DNA of 8,570 nucleotides from Cocleimonas sp. (GCA_023145485.1 JAGLDT010000154.1:1-8570); one strand, 5' to 3'; positions 1-7,527 are shown, numbered from the stretch's first letter. A program made the numbers and translations. The notes: generated by a model from the letters alone, not told the origin.

Positions 1-37
1 CTTCGTCATTGATTAGCTACGCTAATCAATGACGAAG
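1..37. repeat. Perfect 17-bp-arm palindrome (hairpin or cruciform)
   Basis: The arms CTTCGTCATTGATTAGC (1-17) and GCTAATCAATGACGAAG (21-37) are exact reverse complements around a TAC loop. The element touches the window edge, so it may extend further left. It lies about 95 bp past the 3' end of moaE and has no U-run next to it inside the window, so it is not a standard intrinsic terminator. Its length and perfection fit a dispersed REP-type repeat or a recently made palindrome. The 94 bp between it and moaE (38-131) are AT-rich and hold no convincing gene or terminator. Confidence 0.85.
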
Positions 38-131
38 TAATGACATGCTCTTTTAAAATTTAACGTGTAAATTCAGAAATGAAAGATGTTGAAAATTATT
101 ATAAAAAACAGTATTTACTAGGAACTAATAG

Positions 132-578
132 TTAATACCCTTTCGTATTTTTCTCGACCCAGCGCCCACGCCCATCAGTCAGCATCTCCTTTTTCCAAAA
201 AGGGACTTTGCTTTTTAGCTCCTCCATTAAAAAGCGACTCGCTTCAAAGGCATCTTTTCGATGCGCAGACCAGACTGCAACTAATACAATCGGATCAGTC
301 GGGTAAATATGCCCTACACGGTGGATAATCAGTGTATTCAGTAAAGACCATGTCTCATTTGCTGTATCGACTAATTGATGTAATTTTTTTTCTGTCATCA
401 AAGGGTAATGTTCTAAAAACATGCTGGTTACATCATCGCCTTCATTAAAATCGCGCATTGTGCCGATAAACGTTGCAGTAGCACCATAATCACTTTTCCC
501 TTGCATACTTTGCGACTCATACTCAGCTAGTAATTGCCAAGGTTTAAAGGGCTGTTGTTGTATTAGAATTTTCTGCAT
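132..578 (-). CDS. moaE: Molybdopterin synthase catalytic (large) subunit MoaE
   Basis: MoaE transfers sulfur from the thiocarboxylated C-terminus of MoaD to cyclic pyranopterin monophosphate, giving the dithiolene of molybdopterin in the cytoplasm. At 148 residues it has the usual length (about 150 in E. coli). Family marks are visible: the GTMRDFN segment with Arg42, LEHYPLMTE (55-63), the AVWSAHR segment with His107-Arg108, and LKSKVPFWKKE (121-131), whose Lys122 and Lys129 match the two active-site lysines of E. coli MoaE. The ATG is preceded by a purine-rich AAGAGAA at suitable distance. The gene follows sulP on the same strand, but an intrinsic terminator lies between them, so it probably has its own promoter or relies on read-through. 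No moaD, moaB or moaC is adjacent, and the other moa gene, moaA, is about 5 kb away. Identification is firm. Confidence 0.97.
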   Translation of the reverse strand: MQKILIQQQPFKPWQLLAEYESQSMQGKSDYGATATFIGTMRDFNEGDDVTSMFLEHYPLMTEKKLHQLVDTANETWSLLNTLIIHRVGHIYPTDPIVLVAVWSAHRKDAFEASRFLMEELKSKVPFWKKEMLTDGRGRWVEKNTKGY

Positions 579-604
579 GGTGTTTTCTCTTTAATTATGG
601 GCGC

Positions 605-631
605 AAAAAAGGCTGCAAAAAGCAGCCTTTT
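605..631 (-). terminator. Intrinsic terminator after sulP
   Basis: A perfect 10-bp stem AAAAGGCTGC (607-616) / GCAGCCTTTT (622-631) closes a 5-base loop. Read on the minus strand the stem runs into a T-run ending at 605, so it ends transcription coming from sulP. The same hairpin has a shorter T-run on the plus strand. It sits 27 bp upstream of the moaE start codon, which separates moaE from sulP transcripts unless there is read-through. Confidence 0.85.
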
Positions 632-706
632 ATTCAGGAATTTAAAATTAAATAAATTAAGTTTCCTCGATTATTTAATTCTTAGTCCTTAATATACAAC
701 GATTAG

Positions 707-2449
707 TTAAGCATTATGAATCGGCTTAAGAATAGGTTCTATATCAATTTCATTACCAAGTTTTTCTTTGGCGTGTTTAGCGGCGGGTGTGCGTTCTCTA
801 AAGAAGTGATCGTCGCCTATTCTGTCATATAAACCAGAACGCTTAAAGGCGGCTAATACGGGTTGCCTGCCTCGTGCAATATAAAATTCAATATCAGCAG
901 CAGAAAGACGCTCTAGAATTCTACTCAGTGTTTCTTCACCCGTTGCATCAATTTGATCCACTGACTCTAAATCAAGAATAATAACTTTAGTATTGGGTTT
1001 AGCGGCAATACTATTTAATACCTTGCCCTCTAAATAACCAGCATTTGCAAAATAAAGATCACCATCAAAACGGTATATGGATAAATTATCACTGGTTTTA
1101 AGGTTAAATGTATCAGCATTTCTTAATGTTCCATCGTCATGGCGCGCCACTTCAACAAATTTTGGTGACATAGTGCGATAGAGGAAAAGACCTAATGATA
1201 ACAATACACCTGCCATAATGCCCATTTCTAAATGAGGCGCAAAAAACAAGGTAACAACAAAGACAACAATAGCAACAATGCCATCATGAGGTTCTACTTT
1301 CCACGCATGTTTGATTGGCTCAAACTTCACAAGGTTAACAACTGCCATAACGATAACGGCAGCAAGAGTTGGCTGCGGTAAGTGGTACAGTAATGGGGTT
1401 AAGAACAGCAAGGTAATCGCAACCAATAGTCCTGTCACAATAGAAGAAAAACCAGTGATACCACCTGATGCAAAGTTGACGGCTGAACGAGAGAAGGAGC
1501 CTGAAATAGGATAGCCTCCAAAAACACCAGAGGATAAGTTTGCTAATCCTTGACCGACTAATTCTTGGTTTGCCGAAATGCGTTGACGTGTTTCAGAAGC
1601 AATGGCTTTAGCAACGGATATCGCCTCAACAAAACCCAATAAAGCAATAATGATAGCAGCAACGAGTAAATCCTTAAAATGGATAAAATCGATGGTTGGA
1701 ATGGTAAGAGAGGGTAAACCTTCAGGTACAACACCAACAACAGCGCCTCCCATTCCTTTAAAGTCTAAAGCCCATGATAAAAGGGTCGTAATCACTACGG
1801 CAATTAAGACACCTGGTAATTTTGGATTAAGCCTTTTAAGAAAAATGAGCAAGAAAAGTGCAAATGCAGCCATGATTAACGTGGGCAGATGCGTTTCTCC
1901 GAGAGATATAAGCAGATTCCACATTGTCTCATAATGATGTTCTCCTTTATCGACGCTAATGCCAAATAGTTTACTGACCTGTGAACTCGCAATAATGATA
2001 GCGGCCGCATTGGTAAAACCAACTACAACAGGGTGCGAGAGGAAGTCAACTAAAACGCCTAAGCGTAACAGACCTAAGGATAACTGGAAGACGCCAACCA
2101 TTAAGGCAAGCATACCAGCATACATCACAAAGGTTGTGGTATCGGTTATCCCTAAAGAGCCAAGTGTTGATGCGGTCATTAGCGAGACAACGGCAACAGG
2201 CCCTGTTGCAAGCTGTCTTGAGGAGCCAAATACTGCTGCGATAATAGCAGGTAAGAAGGAGGCATAAAGACCCGCATAAGCAGGTAGCCCTGCTAAATCC
2301 GCATATGCCATCGATTGCGGTATTAAGACCAAGGCTACTGTTAATCCTGCTAGCAGGTCTGCTTTAAGAATTTCTGGGTTTTTAAGATCACCGATCCATT
2401 CTAGATAGGGCGTGAAACGTTCTTTCAAATCTGAAACAAAAGTTCCCAT
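707..2449 (-). CDS. SulP-family inorganic anion transporter with C-terminal STAS domain
   Basis: This is an inner-membrane secondary transporter of the SulP (SLC26) family, which carries sulfate, bicarbonate or related anions; the substrate cannot be decided from sequence. The N-terminal part begins with the family motif around LAGLTVALVLIPQSMAYA, followed by the conserved GLYASFLP and GSSRQLATGP segments and many hydrophobic helices. The FVEAISVAKA and GYPISGSFSRSAVN segments are typical of the transport core. The last roughly 130 residues form a STAS domain (LYFANAGYLEGK, then DLESVDQIDATGEETL). The ATG at 2449 is chosen over a GTG at 2461 because AGGTGA lies 8 bases before it, giving 580 residues, a normal length. 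It is monocistronic or first in its unit and is followed by a clear terminator. A sulfate role would fit a sulfur-using organism, but that is inference. Confidence 0.95.
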   Translation of the reverse strand: MGTFVSDLKERFTPYLEWIGDLKNPEILKADLLAGLTVALVLIPQSMAYADLAGLPAYAGLYASFLPAIIAAVFGSSRQLATGPVAVVSLMTASTLGSLGITDTTTFVMYAGMLALMVGVFQLSLGLLRLGVLVDFLSHPVVVGFTNAAAIIIASSQVSKLFGISVDKGEHHYETMWNLLISLGETHLPTLIMAAFALFLLIFLKRLNPKLPGVLIAVVITTLLSWALDFKGMGGAVVGVVPEGLPSLTIPTIDFIHFKDLLVAAIIIALLGFVEAISVAKAIASETRQRISANQELVGQGLANLSSGVFGGYPISGSFSRSAVNFASGGITGFSSIVTGLLVAITLLFLTPLLYHLPQPTLAAVIVMAVVNLVKFEPIKHAWKVEPHDGIVAIVVFVVTLFFAPHLEMGIMAGVLLSLGLFLYRTMSPKFVEVARHDDGTLRNADTFNLKTSDNLSIYRFDGDLYFANAGYLEGKVLNSIAAKPNTKVIILDLESVDQIDATGEETLSRILERLSAADIEFYIARGRQPVLAAFKRSGLYDRIGDDHFFRERTPAAKHAKEKLGNEIDIEPILKPIHNA

Positions 2450-2791
2450 AAGGCTAATCACCTATTCATATTGTGTATAAAAAGAGGGAAGTCAGGATGT
2501 TTCAAACAACTAAAAAGTGATTGAATAATAGAAAAGCGACTGCAAAGATGGGTATGCGAGTTGTTTTAAGTTTTCTTATGGCTCCCCGTGAAGTGCGCGC
2601 GATTATAGGTGAATAAAGCTTGTATTTATACTGTTTTTGTGGAAATAGTTTATCAAAATTGTTGATTGTTTGCTAAATATACGACTAAATTGAAATAAAA
2701 ATGAAGAAATCATTAAATTTTATTCAATCGCTCATAGATTGGTTAATTTGTGCTTCACAAACATTGCAATTCTTGCAGGATTTAGTTGTTA
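2450..2791. other. 342-bp intergenic region upstream of sulP
   Basis: No gene is seen here. The region has an 8-bp inverted repeat AAACAACT (2504-2511) / AGTTGTTT (2559-2566), a dyad ATCAA-N5-TTGAT (2652-2666), and a small perfect hairpin TTTGTG-CTT-CACAAA (2747-2761). The last lies 31 bp past the S41 protease stop codon; it lacks a T-run, so it is at best a weak terminator. A TATAAT for sulP is listed separately. Confidence 0.5.
2602..2630 (-). promoter_or_regulatory. Possible sulP promoter
   Basis: A perfect -10 TATAAT is read on the minus strand at 2607-2602. At 17-base spacing the -35 position (2630-2625) reads TATAAA, only three matches to TTGACA, so this is weak. If used, it would give a leader of about 145 bases before the sulP ATG. 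In AT-rich DNA a chance match is quite possible. Confidence 0.3.
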
Positions 2792-4792
2792 TTAAAAAGC
2801 ACCAATTTCACGGCTAAAGCCTCTATATATTTCTTTTTCTTTGTTGTCTTTTCTGTCGAATAATTTATTTTTAGTTGGGCTACTACACCGTCTATTTTTC
2901 ATGAAAAAGAGTGTCTCTTTCAGCATGCCTTCTTCTAAGCTTCCAAAGGGGTGAGTAAGATCATCCCGAGCATAACAAGTTGTCTCAATCCCATCAAAAT
3001 AATCACCTTCATTGTTCGCATTAACACCTTTAAACATAATAGGAGCGATATGGTTGTCGCAAAATTGGTAGCCATTCATTCCCACAGGTTTGCCATGCGT
3101 CTTTGAGCCAATCAGATAAACATTTAAAAAGGGTTTTAATCCATTAATAAGGTACTCACTGGCAGAAGCGGTGCTTTTAGTCGTAATAATATAGACAGAA
3201 TTTAATCCAAAGCTATTGCTTTCATTAGAAAATTTATGTTCGACATTCCAATGAGTAAACTTATTATTGTAGGCTAACGTTGTGAATAACTGTCCTTCTG
3301 TATTTTTTCCACTCAGTAAACTAGCTAAATAACGAGAGACACGGAGTTGCCCGCCACCGTTATAACGAAGATCAAGAATCAATTCGCTAACATTATTTTT
3401 TTTGAAATCAGAAAAAACTGTATTTAGCTCATTGATTGAGGGACTAATGAACTTATTAAACAGGAGATAGCCTGTCTTTTTCCCATTGACATTAAGGATC
3501 TTCCCTTCCATTACACTGTTAGTCGTTATAATGGATTTAGTCATAACCACAGTGCTGATGCTGGCATTTTTTCTTATGCTAAACGTTGCTTCAACGCCTT
3601 CTTTATCTTCACCGAAAATACTGCCCCATAAATTCTCATCATCAATCGCCTCAATTGTTTTTCCATTGATTGATAATATTTCCACGCCCCTTTCTATACC
3701 AGCATTATCCGCAGGCGAGTTTTTATAGACAAATCGGGTATATATTTTTCCATTTAACCGTATAAAAGAATAGCCAAAACCCAAATAAGAGCCTTCTTCA
3801 TAATATTGATTGTATTTCTTAACGGTTGTTATAAAGCTCCAATGATCATATTGCTGATACTTTAAATCATCCAACAAACTATTTAAATTAGCATAAGACT
3901 CATAAGCTAAATCAGGCGTATGCTGATACCAAAGATAAGTATCTTTCATGATATCGTAAAGCATTTTATTTTGACCTTTCGTGCTACAGTCAATATTTTC
4001 TTTAGGAATACTACTTCGATATAACCAAAAAAAAATATTCTTTTTTTCATTACATTTTAAGTTTATATCTTTTTTTATAACATCTTTATTATTAGTGTAA
4101 ATCGCCTTAATATCATACATTTGATTACAGTTTTTTACATTAAGTTCTCTTGATTTGTTTGGAGGAATAGTATCCAACAGTATATTCTCTCCCCAAGCAC
4201 TTTCCCCCTCTTTTTTTAGATAAATTGCCTTAATTGACTCAACTGATTTACTGTAGTTACCTATAATGGGATGGCTCAAGGTATCGTCGTCAATAATCGT
4301 ATGCTTTACCATTATTTCAGTGGCATTATTTGAAAAAATGCCTCCAATAGGCTTGCTAATCACTAAATAAAAGTCCTCATCAAACTCTGCTAGCGTATCT
4401 GCAATAATTTCAATCCCAATCAGAATGCTGGTTTTTCCTGCTTCAATCGTCGCAATACCTGATTTGGCCACATAATCTACCCCTGCCGTTGCTGAACCAT
4501 TTCTAGTTTGATAAGAAACAGATGCATTAACCGTCAATGGAGAGGATATTGCTAATTTAAAGTAATTGATATGATTAGCATCCCCCTCATTAGGGTGTGT
4601 ATTCACAAGAACATCAGAATTATTTGCTAATGATTGATTTCGAGATTTTTTTCTTTTTAATGAGGTTGCTTTATGCCCCTCTGATACGCTAAAGAATGAT
4701 AACTCTGATGAGTTTACAATAGAGAGTGAAGTAGAAATAAATAGAATAAGAAAGGTAAAACATAATGAAAATACCCAGTTAATTTTTTTCAT
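2792..4792 (-). CDS. Secreted Calx-beta / PDZ / S41-family serine protease
   Basis: This is a predicted exported C-terminal-processing-type protease of 666 residues. Residues 1-29 look like a signal peptide. About 60-172 form a Calx-beta domain (GSATAGVDYVAKSG, then the acidic DTLAEFDEDFYLVI). About 180-258 form a beta-rich module with the pattern SAWGENILLDTIPP...CNQMYDIKA. About 335-415 is a PDZ domain (FVYKNSPADNAGIERGVEILSINGK). About 430-605 is the S41 core with LDLRYNGGG, the nucleophile Ser543 in STASASE and the general base Lys568 in THGKPVG. Their spacing of 25 equals that of the Ser-Lys pair in Prc and CtpB. Six Cys remain in the mature part (222, 247, 269, 578, 606, 636), suggesting disulfides outside the cytoplasm. 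A GGGG tract lies before the ATG. It is the second gene after the DUF1311 gene, 54 bp apart. Many Lys, Asn and Ile codons make it very AT-rich. The protease family is firm; the natural substrate is unknown. Confidence 0.92.
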   Translation of the reverse strand: MKKINWVFSLCFTFLILFISTSLSIVNSSELSFFSVSEGHKATSLKRKKSRNQSLANNSDVLVNTHPNEGDANHINYFKLAISSPLTVNASVSYQTRNGSATAGVDYVAKSGIATIEAGKTSILIGIEIIADTLAEFDEDFYLVISKPIGGIFSNNATEIMVKHTIIDDDTLSHPIIGNYSKSVESIKAIYLKKEGESAWGENILLDTIPPNKSRELNVKNCNQMYDIKAIYTNNKDVIKKDINLKCNEKKNIFFWLYRSSIPKENIDCSTKGQNKMLYDIMKDTYLWYQHTPDLAYESYANLNSLLDDLKYQQYDHWSFITTVKKYNQYYEEGSYLGFGYSFIRLNGKIYTRFVYKNSPADNAGIERGVEILSINGKTIEAIDDENLWGSIFGEDKEGVEATFSIRKNASISTVVMTKSIITTNSVMEGKILNVNGKKTGYLLFNKFISPSINELNTVFSDFKKNNVSELILDLRYNGGGQLRVSRYLASLLSGKNTEGQLFTTLAYNNKFTHWNVEHKFSNESNSFGLNSVYIITTKSTASASEYLINGLKPFLNVYLIGSKTHGKPVGMNGYQFCDNHIAPIMFKGVNANNEGDYFDGIETTCYARDDLTHPFGSLEEGMLKETLFFMKNRRCSSPTKNKLFDRKDNKEKEIYRGFSREIGAF

Positions 4793-4846
4793 AATAATAG
4801 CCCCAATTGGTTAGTTTATTAGTTTGAAATATCTTATCCTTTTTTA

Positions 4847-5260
4847 TTATTTTCCTGCAAGTTCTCTCAATTCTAATACTCGTTGTTTATTTAATGTCAT
4901 AGGACAAACACTGTACATGGGTGACCCTACATATGAACCCATAAGTTCACAATGTTTTTCTCTGTATTTAAGCCATAATTTTTGAGAATTTTCAAATTTC
5001 TTTACATCATCGACTGATCGTTTCGATATATTTTTATGGATAATATCATAAAGCGTGTTCATTTCTTTTTTAACCGTATCAGAAACAAGCTCACTACACC
5101 CATGAACAATATTATTATTTATCGGACCAGCTTTTTGTAAACAATCATTATATATTTTTTTATATCTATCAATTGGTTCTGCCCAAGAAAATACGGAGAC
5201 AACCAGTACTGAAAAAAACATTAAAAATAACAACGTTTTATTCCTTCTTCTTACGACCAT
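4847..5260 (-). CDS. DUF1311 / LprI-like small exported protein
   Basis: This 137-residue protein has a basic, hydrophobic signal peptide ending near SWA-EPID (residues 1-27). The mature part fits the DUF1311 (LprI N-terminal) pattern: YNDCLQKAG, HGCSE, MNTLYDIIH, then QKLWLKYREKHC and CPMTLNKQRVLELREL. Four Cys (40, 55, 104, 119), Trp96 and Arg100 lie at the usual family positions. LprI of Mycobacterium tuberculosis inhibits lysozyme; most relatives have no tested role, so lysozyme inhibition here is only a suggestion. The ATG has GGGAGA 6-8 bases upstream, a strong ribosome site. It lies 54 bp before the S41 protease gene on the same strand with no terminator between, so the two envelope proteins are probably made together. 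It is markedly AT-rich. Confidence 0.82.
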   Translation of the reverse strand: MVVRRRNKTLLFLMFFSVLVVSVFSWAEPIDRYKKIYNDCLQKAGPINNNIVHGCSELVSDTVKKEMNTLYDIIHKNISKRSVDDVKKFENSQKLWLKYREKHCELMGSYVGSPMYSVCPMTLNKQRVLELRELAGK

Positions 5261-5501
5261 TAACTTTCTCCCGTTTACTATTTAATAGGTTGTACTGAAT
5301 TTTCTAGGTTACTTCAACAAAGGATTCCTAGGCAAGCGCTATTGGAAAATGATGCAACTCGAACAATTAAAAAACCTCTGCTTACGACCTACATTTCACA
5401 CCCAAAACGTTACTAATTTAATTTTTTTAGCAAGGTAGCCATTTATTGGAATCATATGATTTTCCTAGAAAATATCGACATCCCAGTTTAAATTGCTAGC
5501 C

Positions 5502-6518
5502 TCATCCACCCGTCATCGACATAAAGCGTATTACACTCTCAGGCTTGCTATTAAACTCATGGTTTAATGGTTTTAAATCAATGGCTTTTAAAATAACCTC
5601 TTCCAATTCGCTATCACTGATTCCAGCACGTAATAAGGGTCTTAGTTTTATTTTATGCTCATCGCCTAAACAAAGGTAAAGTGTGCCATCAACAGCAATA
5701 CGGACACGGTTACAGGTGTCACAAAAATGTTGGGAAATAGGGGTGATAAAGCCGATATGAAGGTCAGTGTCTTTGACTTTGTAATAGCGAGCGGGGCCAC
5801 CACCTGGGAAGATGCTGGGGATTAGTTCGAATTCGTCATTGAGTTGATCGATGACTTGTTGTAGATCCATGTAGTTTTTAGAGGCGTTTCTGCCTGTGCT
5901 TCCAACGGGCATGGTTTCGATAAAACGTAGGGTGAAATCCATTTCTGCACAGTACTTTACTAGGTCTATGAATTCATTATCGTTAATGCCTTTCATGGCG
6001 ACGGTATTAATTTTTAGCGGGGATAAGCCTGCTTTTTTGGCCGCTTGTAAGCCTGCTAAGACTTGATCTAGTTTTCCATTGCCTGTTATATCAGCAAATT
6101 GTTCTGCATTTAAAGTATCAAGACTAACATTAATACGCGATACACCTGCTTTTTTAATATCCTCGGCATAGGTGGAGAGTAATGAGGCATTAGTGCTCAG
6201 TGATAGATCATCTAGCCCTTCAAGTGCGGATAATCTACCTATTAAATCAGGTAGGTTTCTACGCACTAATGGCTCCCCCCCTGTAAGTCGTACACGGCGT
6301 ACACCGAGGCGAGTAAAGGCGCTGATGACACGTTCTATTTCATCAAAAGTTAGCCAGTTATCAGGTGTTTCAAAATCCTTAAACCCTTCTGGCATGCAGT
6401 AAAAACAGCGCATATTGCATTTATCGGTAACGGATAAGCGCACGTAGTTAATTGTACGTCCATAGCTATCTTGTAATTGTTTTTTTTCTGCGGGGTGACT
6501 GCTGGTATTGCTGTGCAT
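5502..6518 (-). CDS. moaA: GTP 3',8-cyclase MoaA (radical SAM)
   Basis: MoaA carries out the first step of molybdenum cofactor synthesis, rearranging GTP to 3',8-cyclo-7,8-dihydro-GTP, which MoaC converts to cyclic pyranopterin monophosphate. At 338 residues it is close to the E. coli length of 329. The radical-SAM cluster motif CNMRCFYC (Cys34, Cys38, Cys41), the SAM-binding GGEP (80-83), and the second cluster CDTCNRVR...LC (Cys266, Cys269, Cys283) with its conserved arginines are all present. So is the C-terminal Gly-Gly that MoaA needs for catalysis. AAAGGAT lies about 8 bases before the ATG at 6518. No other moa gene adjoins it, and the next gene downstream is an unrelated secreted protein after 241 bp with no clear terminator. 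A candidate FNR-type promoter lies upstream. Confidence 0.98.
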   Translation of the reverse strand: MHSNTSSHPAEKKQLQDSYGRTINYVRLSVTDKCNMRCFYCMPEGFKDFETPDNWLTFDEIERVISAFTRLGVRRVRLTGGEPLVRRNLPDLIGRLSALEGLDDLSLSTNASLLSTYAEDIKKAGVSRINVSLDTLNAEQFADITGNGKLDQVLAGLQAAKKAGLSPLKINTVAMKGINDNEFIDLVKYCAEMDFTLRFIETMPVGSTGRNASKNYMDLQQVIDQLNDEFELIPSIFPGGGPARYYKVKDTDLHIGFITPISQHFCDTCNRVRIAVDGTLYLCLGDEHKIKLRPLLRAGISDSELEEVILKAIDLKPLNHEFNSKPESVIRFMSMTGG

Positions 6519-6652
6519 AGCTTATATCCTTTACTTGGGTTTGGATAATGTTCGGCTATCGATTTGAAGGAGTTGATTGATTGCTATTTATAGCCTGTGT
6601 TGAGCGTATCAGACACAAACTACCTGCAAAAAAATTGGTAGCCTTGGAAAGC
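6519..6652 (-). other. Predicted moaA leader, about 134 nt
   Basis: If the promoter at 6659-6686 is used, moaA has a long untranslated leader. It can form a small stem (CTACC/GGTAG near its 5' end), but the conserved blocks of the molybdenum-cofactor riboswitch known upstream of moaA in E. coli were not recognised. The sequence alone does not show whether the leader is regulatory. Confidence 0.3.
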
Positions 6653-6712
6653 GTTAAGATAGTAGCATTTAAGCGATTAGAAGCAATTGATATTAATCGA
6701 ATAATATCAATT
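6652..6712 (-). promoter_or_regulatory. Candidate moaA promoter with FNR-like box at -41.5
   Basis: On the minus strand there is a -35 TTGCTT (6686-6681), a 16-base spacer and a -10 TACTAT (6664-6659), predicting a start near 6652. The sequence TCGAT-TAAT-ATCAA (6700-6687) matches 9 of the 10 conserved positions of the FNR/CRP-type consensus TTGAT-N4-ATCAA and abuts the -35. Its centre is 41.5 bases from the predicted start, the class II activator position. The box lies within a larger dyad AATTGATATTA-N6-TAATATCAATT (6685-6712), which could instead be the operator of another dimeric regulator. moaA is known to be induced by FNR in E. coli; its use here is inference. Confidence 0.42.
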
Positions 6713-6790
6713 TATGCGTATTTCTTTTACCCTCTAACCAACACCTCCTTTCAAGGTAATATTTTATCCTACATGCGGCACCCCTAAAAT

Positions 6791-7003
6791 TCATCCACCA
6801 GAATAAAAATCTTCATAAGGTTTTCCGAGTAAATGTAGTGCGTAGCCCTATAGAAAAATTTATTTGAGAGTGAGCTTATCAGCAATAGCAGCTTGAAGTG
6901 TCCTACTTCTATCATTTATATACTGGGTATGTTCATTTTCAATATAAGCAACAACCTGATCAATACTCAGCAATTTATGCAAATGGCGAGCTTGATTAAC
7001 CAG
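6791..7003 (-). pseudogene. Possible decayed reading frame, unknown family
   Basis: One minus-strand frame reads 47 sense codons with protein-like composition, including SIDQVVAYIENEHTQYIN and TLQAAIADKLTLK. It then meets TAA (6862-6860), a four-codon stretch ending in TAG (6850-6848), and continues in the same frame as GYALHLLGKPYEDFYSGG to a TGA at 6793-6791. An in-frame stop also precedes the first part. This looks like the 3' end of a gene broken by stop codons, but no family was recognised and chance is possible. The plus-strand ORF over the same bases is in exact codon register, so only one of the two can be the real source of the coding signal. Confidence 0.25.
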
Positions 7004-7129
7004 TTAATGGTAAAAACCGTTAAATTTCAAGAAACTTATCTTCGTGGTAAAAACCATAAAACGTTGAAAAGCTTGTGGAAAGATCTTATTGCGGCAATGC
7101 AATGGGGTGAATACTCTGAATTGCTATGA
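6893..7129 (+). CDS. Doubtful small hypothetical protein, plus strand
   Basis: The frame is open from 6854 and could start at TTG 6893, ATG 6929 or ATG 7007; none has a good Shine-Dalgarno sequence. The first half is rich in Asn, Ile and Ser and is in perfect codon register with the protein-like minus-strand frame, so it may be an antisense shadow. The second half (MVKTVKFQETYLRGKN to the WGEYSELL end) has no open antisense frame and looks more like a real protein. No family is recognised. A weak hairpin 24 bp past its stop could end its transcript. It may be a true small gene starting at 7007, a fragment, or noise. Confidence 0.25.
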   Translation: MKCPTSIIYILGMFIFNISNNLINTQQFMQMASLINQLMVKTVKFQETYLRGKNHKTLKSLWKDLIAAMQWGEYSELL

Positions 7130-7152
7130 ACAAAGTAGTTTTGACGACTTTG

Positions 7153-7207
7153 CAAGTATGAAGCGGGATAATCACAGGGTTAAAAATGACTACCCCGCTT
7201 TGCCTTG
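7153..7207. terminator. Weak hairpin in the gap before the minus-strand operon end
   Basis: AAGCGGG (7161-7167) pairs with CCCGCTT (7194-7200), and CAAG (7153-7156) with CTTG (7204-7207), across an internal loop. The apical loop is long (26 bases) and no good T-run follows on either strand. It lies between the doubtful plus-strand ORF and the 3' end of the minus-strand gene at 7218, where a shared terminator would be expected. Confidence 0.35.
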
Positions 7208-7217
7208 TTAACCAAAA

Positions 7218-7475
7218 TTATTTATGCGTATGACTGTATCTATTAACCCATTTAGACATTTGTGAAAGATGAGCGGCATTAATAACACGCCTAGTTTCAG
7301 CACTGTATTGGTAAGAGGTATCTTGTTTTTTTCTTAGTATTTCGATATAAAGTTTAAACATCGCAATACGTTCAGTACGCTTTAACGCCCTTGATGCTGT
7401 CATATTAGAGACTAATAAAGATAAAGCTCCTCCAACTAAAACGCCAGAAAGAATATAAAAAAGTGTTAGATACAT
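7218..7475 (-). CDS. Small single-span membrane protein, unknown function
   Basis: This is an 85-residue protein with one N-terminal hydrophobic helix (about residues 4-24, LFYILSGVLVGGALSLLV), followed by a basic, soluble, probably helical tail (ALKRTERIAMFKLYIEILRKK). The Met at 7475 is chosen because AAAGGCGG precedes it at good spacing; an upstream TTG at 7523 would add 16 residues and reach almost to the previous gene without a better site. It starts 52 bp after the DUF11-like gene on the same strand with no terminator between, so the two are probably co-transcribed. No family is recognised. By topology it may be anchored in the inner membrane with its tail in the cytoplasm. Confidence 0.7.
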   Translation of the reverse strand: MYLTLFYILSGVLVGGALSLLVSNMTASRALKRTERIAMFKLYIEILRKKQDTSYQYSAETRRVINAAHLSQMSKWVNRYSHTHK

Positions 7476-7527
7476 GGTACCGCCTTTTGTTTTTATTTTT
7501 GATAGACAAAATAATGGTAACAATATT

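Noticed and set aside
1311..2267. Several plus-strand ORFs within sulP
   Set aside because: They are antisense shadows of a firmly identified transporter gene.
5289..5438. Plus-strand open frame of 49 codons between moaA and the DUF1311 gene
   Set aside because: It includes protein-like stretches such as GKRYWKMMQLEQLKNL, but it has no ribosome site, no recognised family, and lies in a short minus-strand intergenic gap.
6519..6652. Molybdenum-cofactor riboswitch upstream of moaA
   Set aside because: The leader length would suit it, but the conserved sequence blocks of that riboswitch were not found by eye. A covariance-model search would settle it.
6581..6787. Plus-strand 68-codon ORF with TTG start and AAGGAG upstream
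   Set aside because: The ribosome-like site is good, but the frame overlaps the predicted moaA leader and promoter, the composition is unremarkable and no family is recognised.
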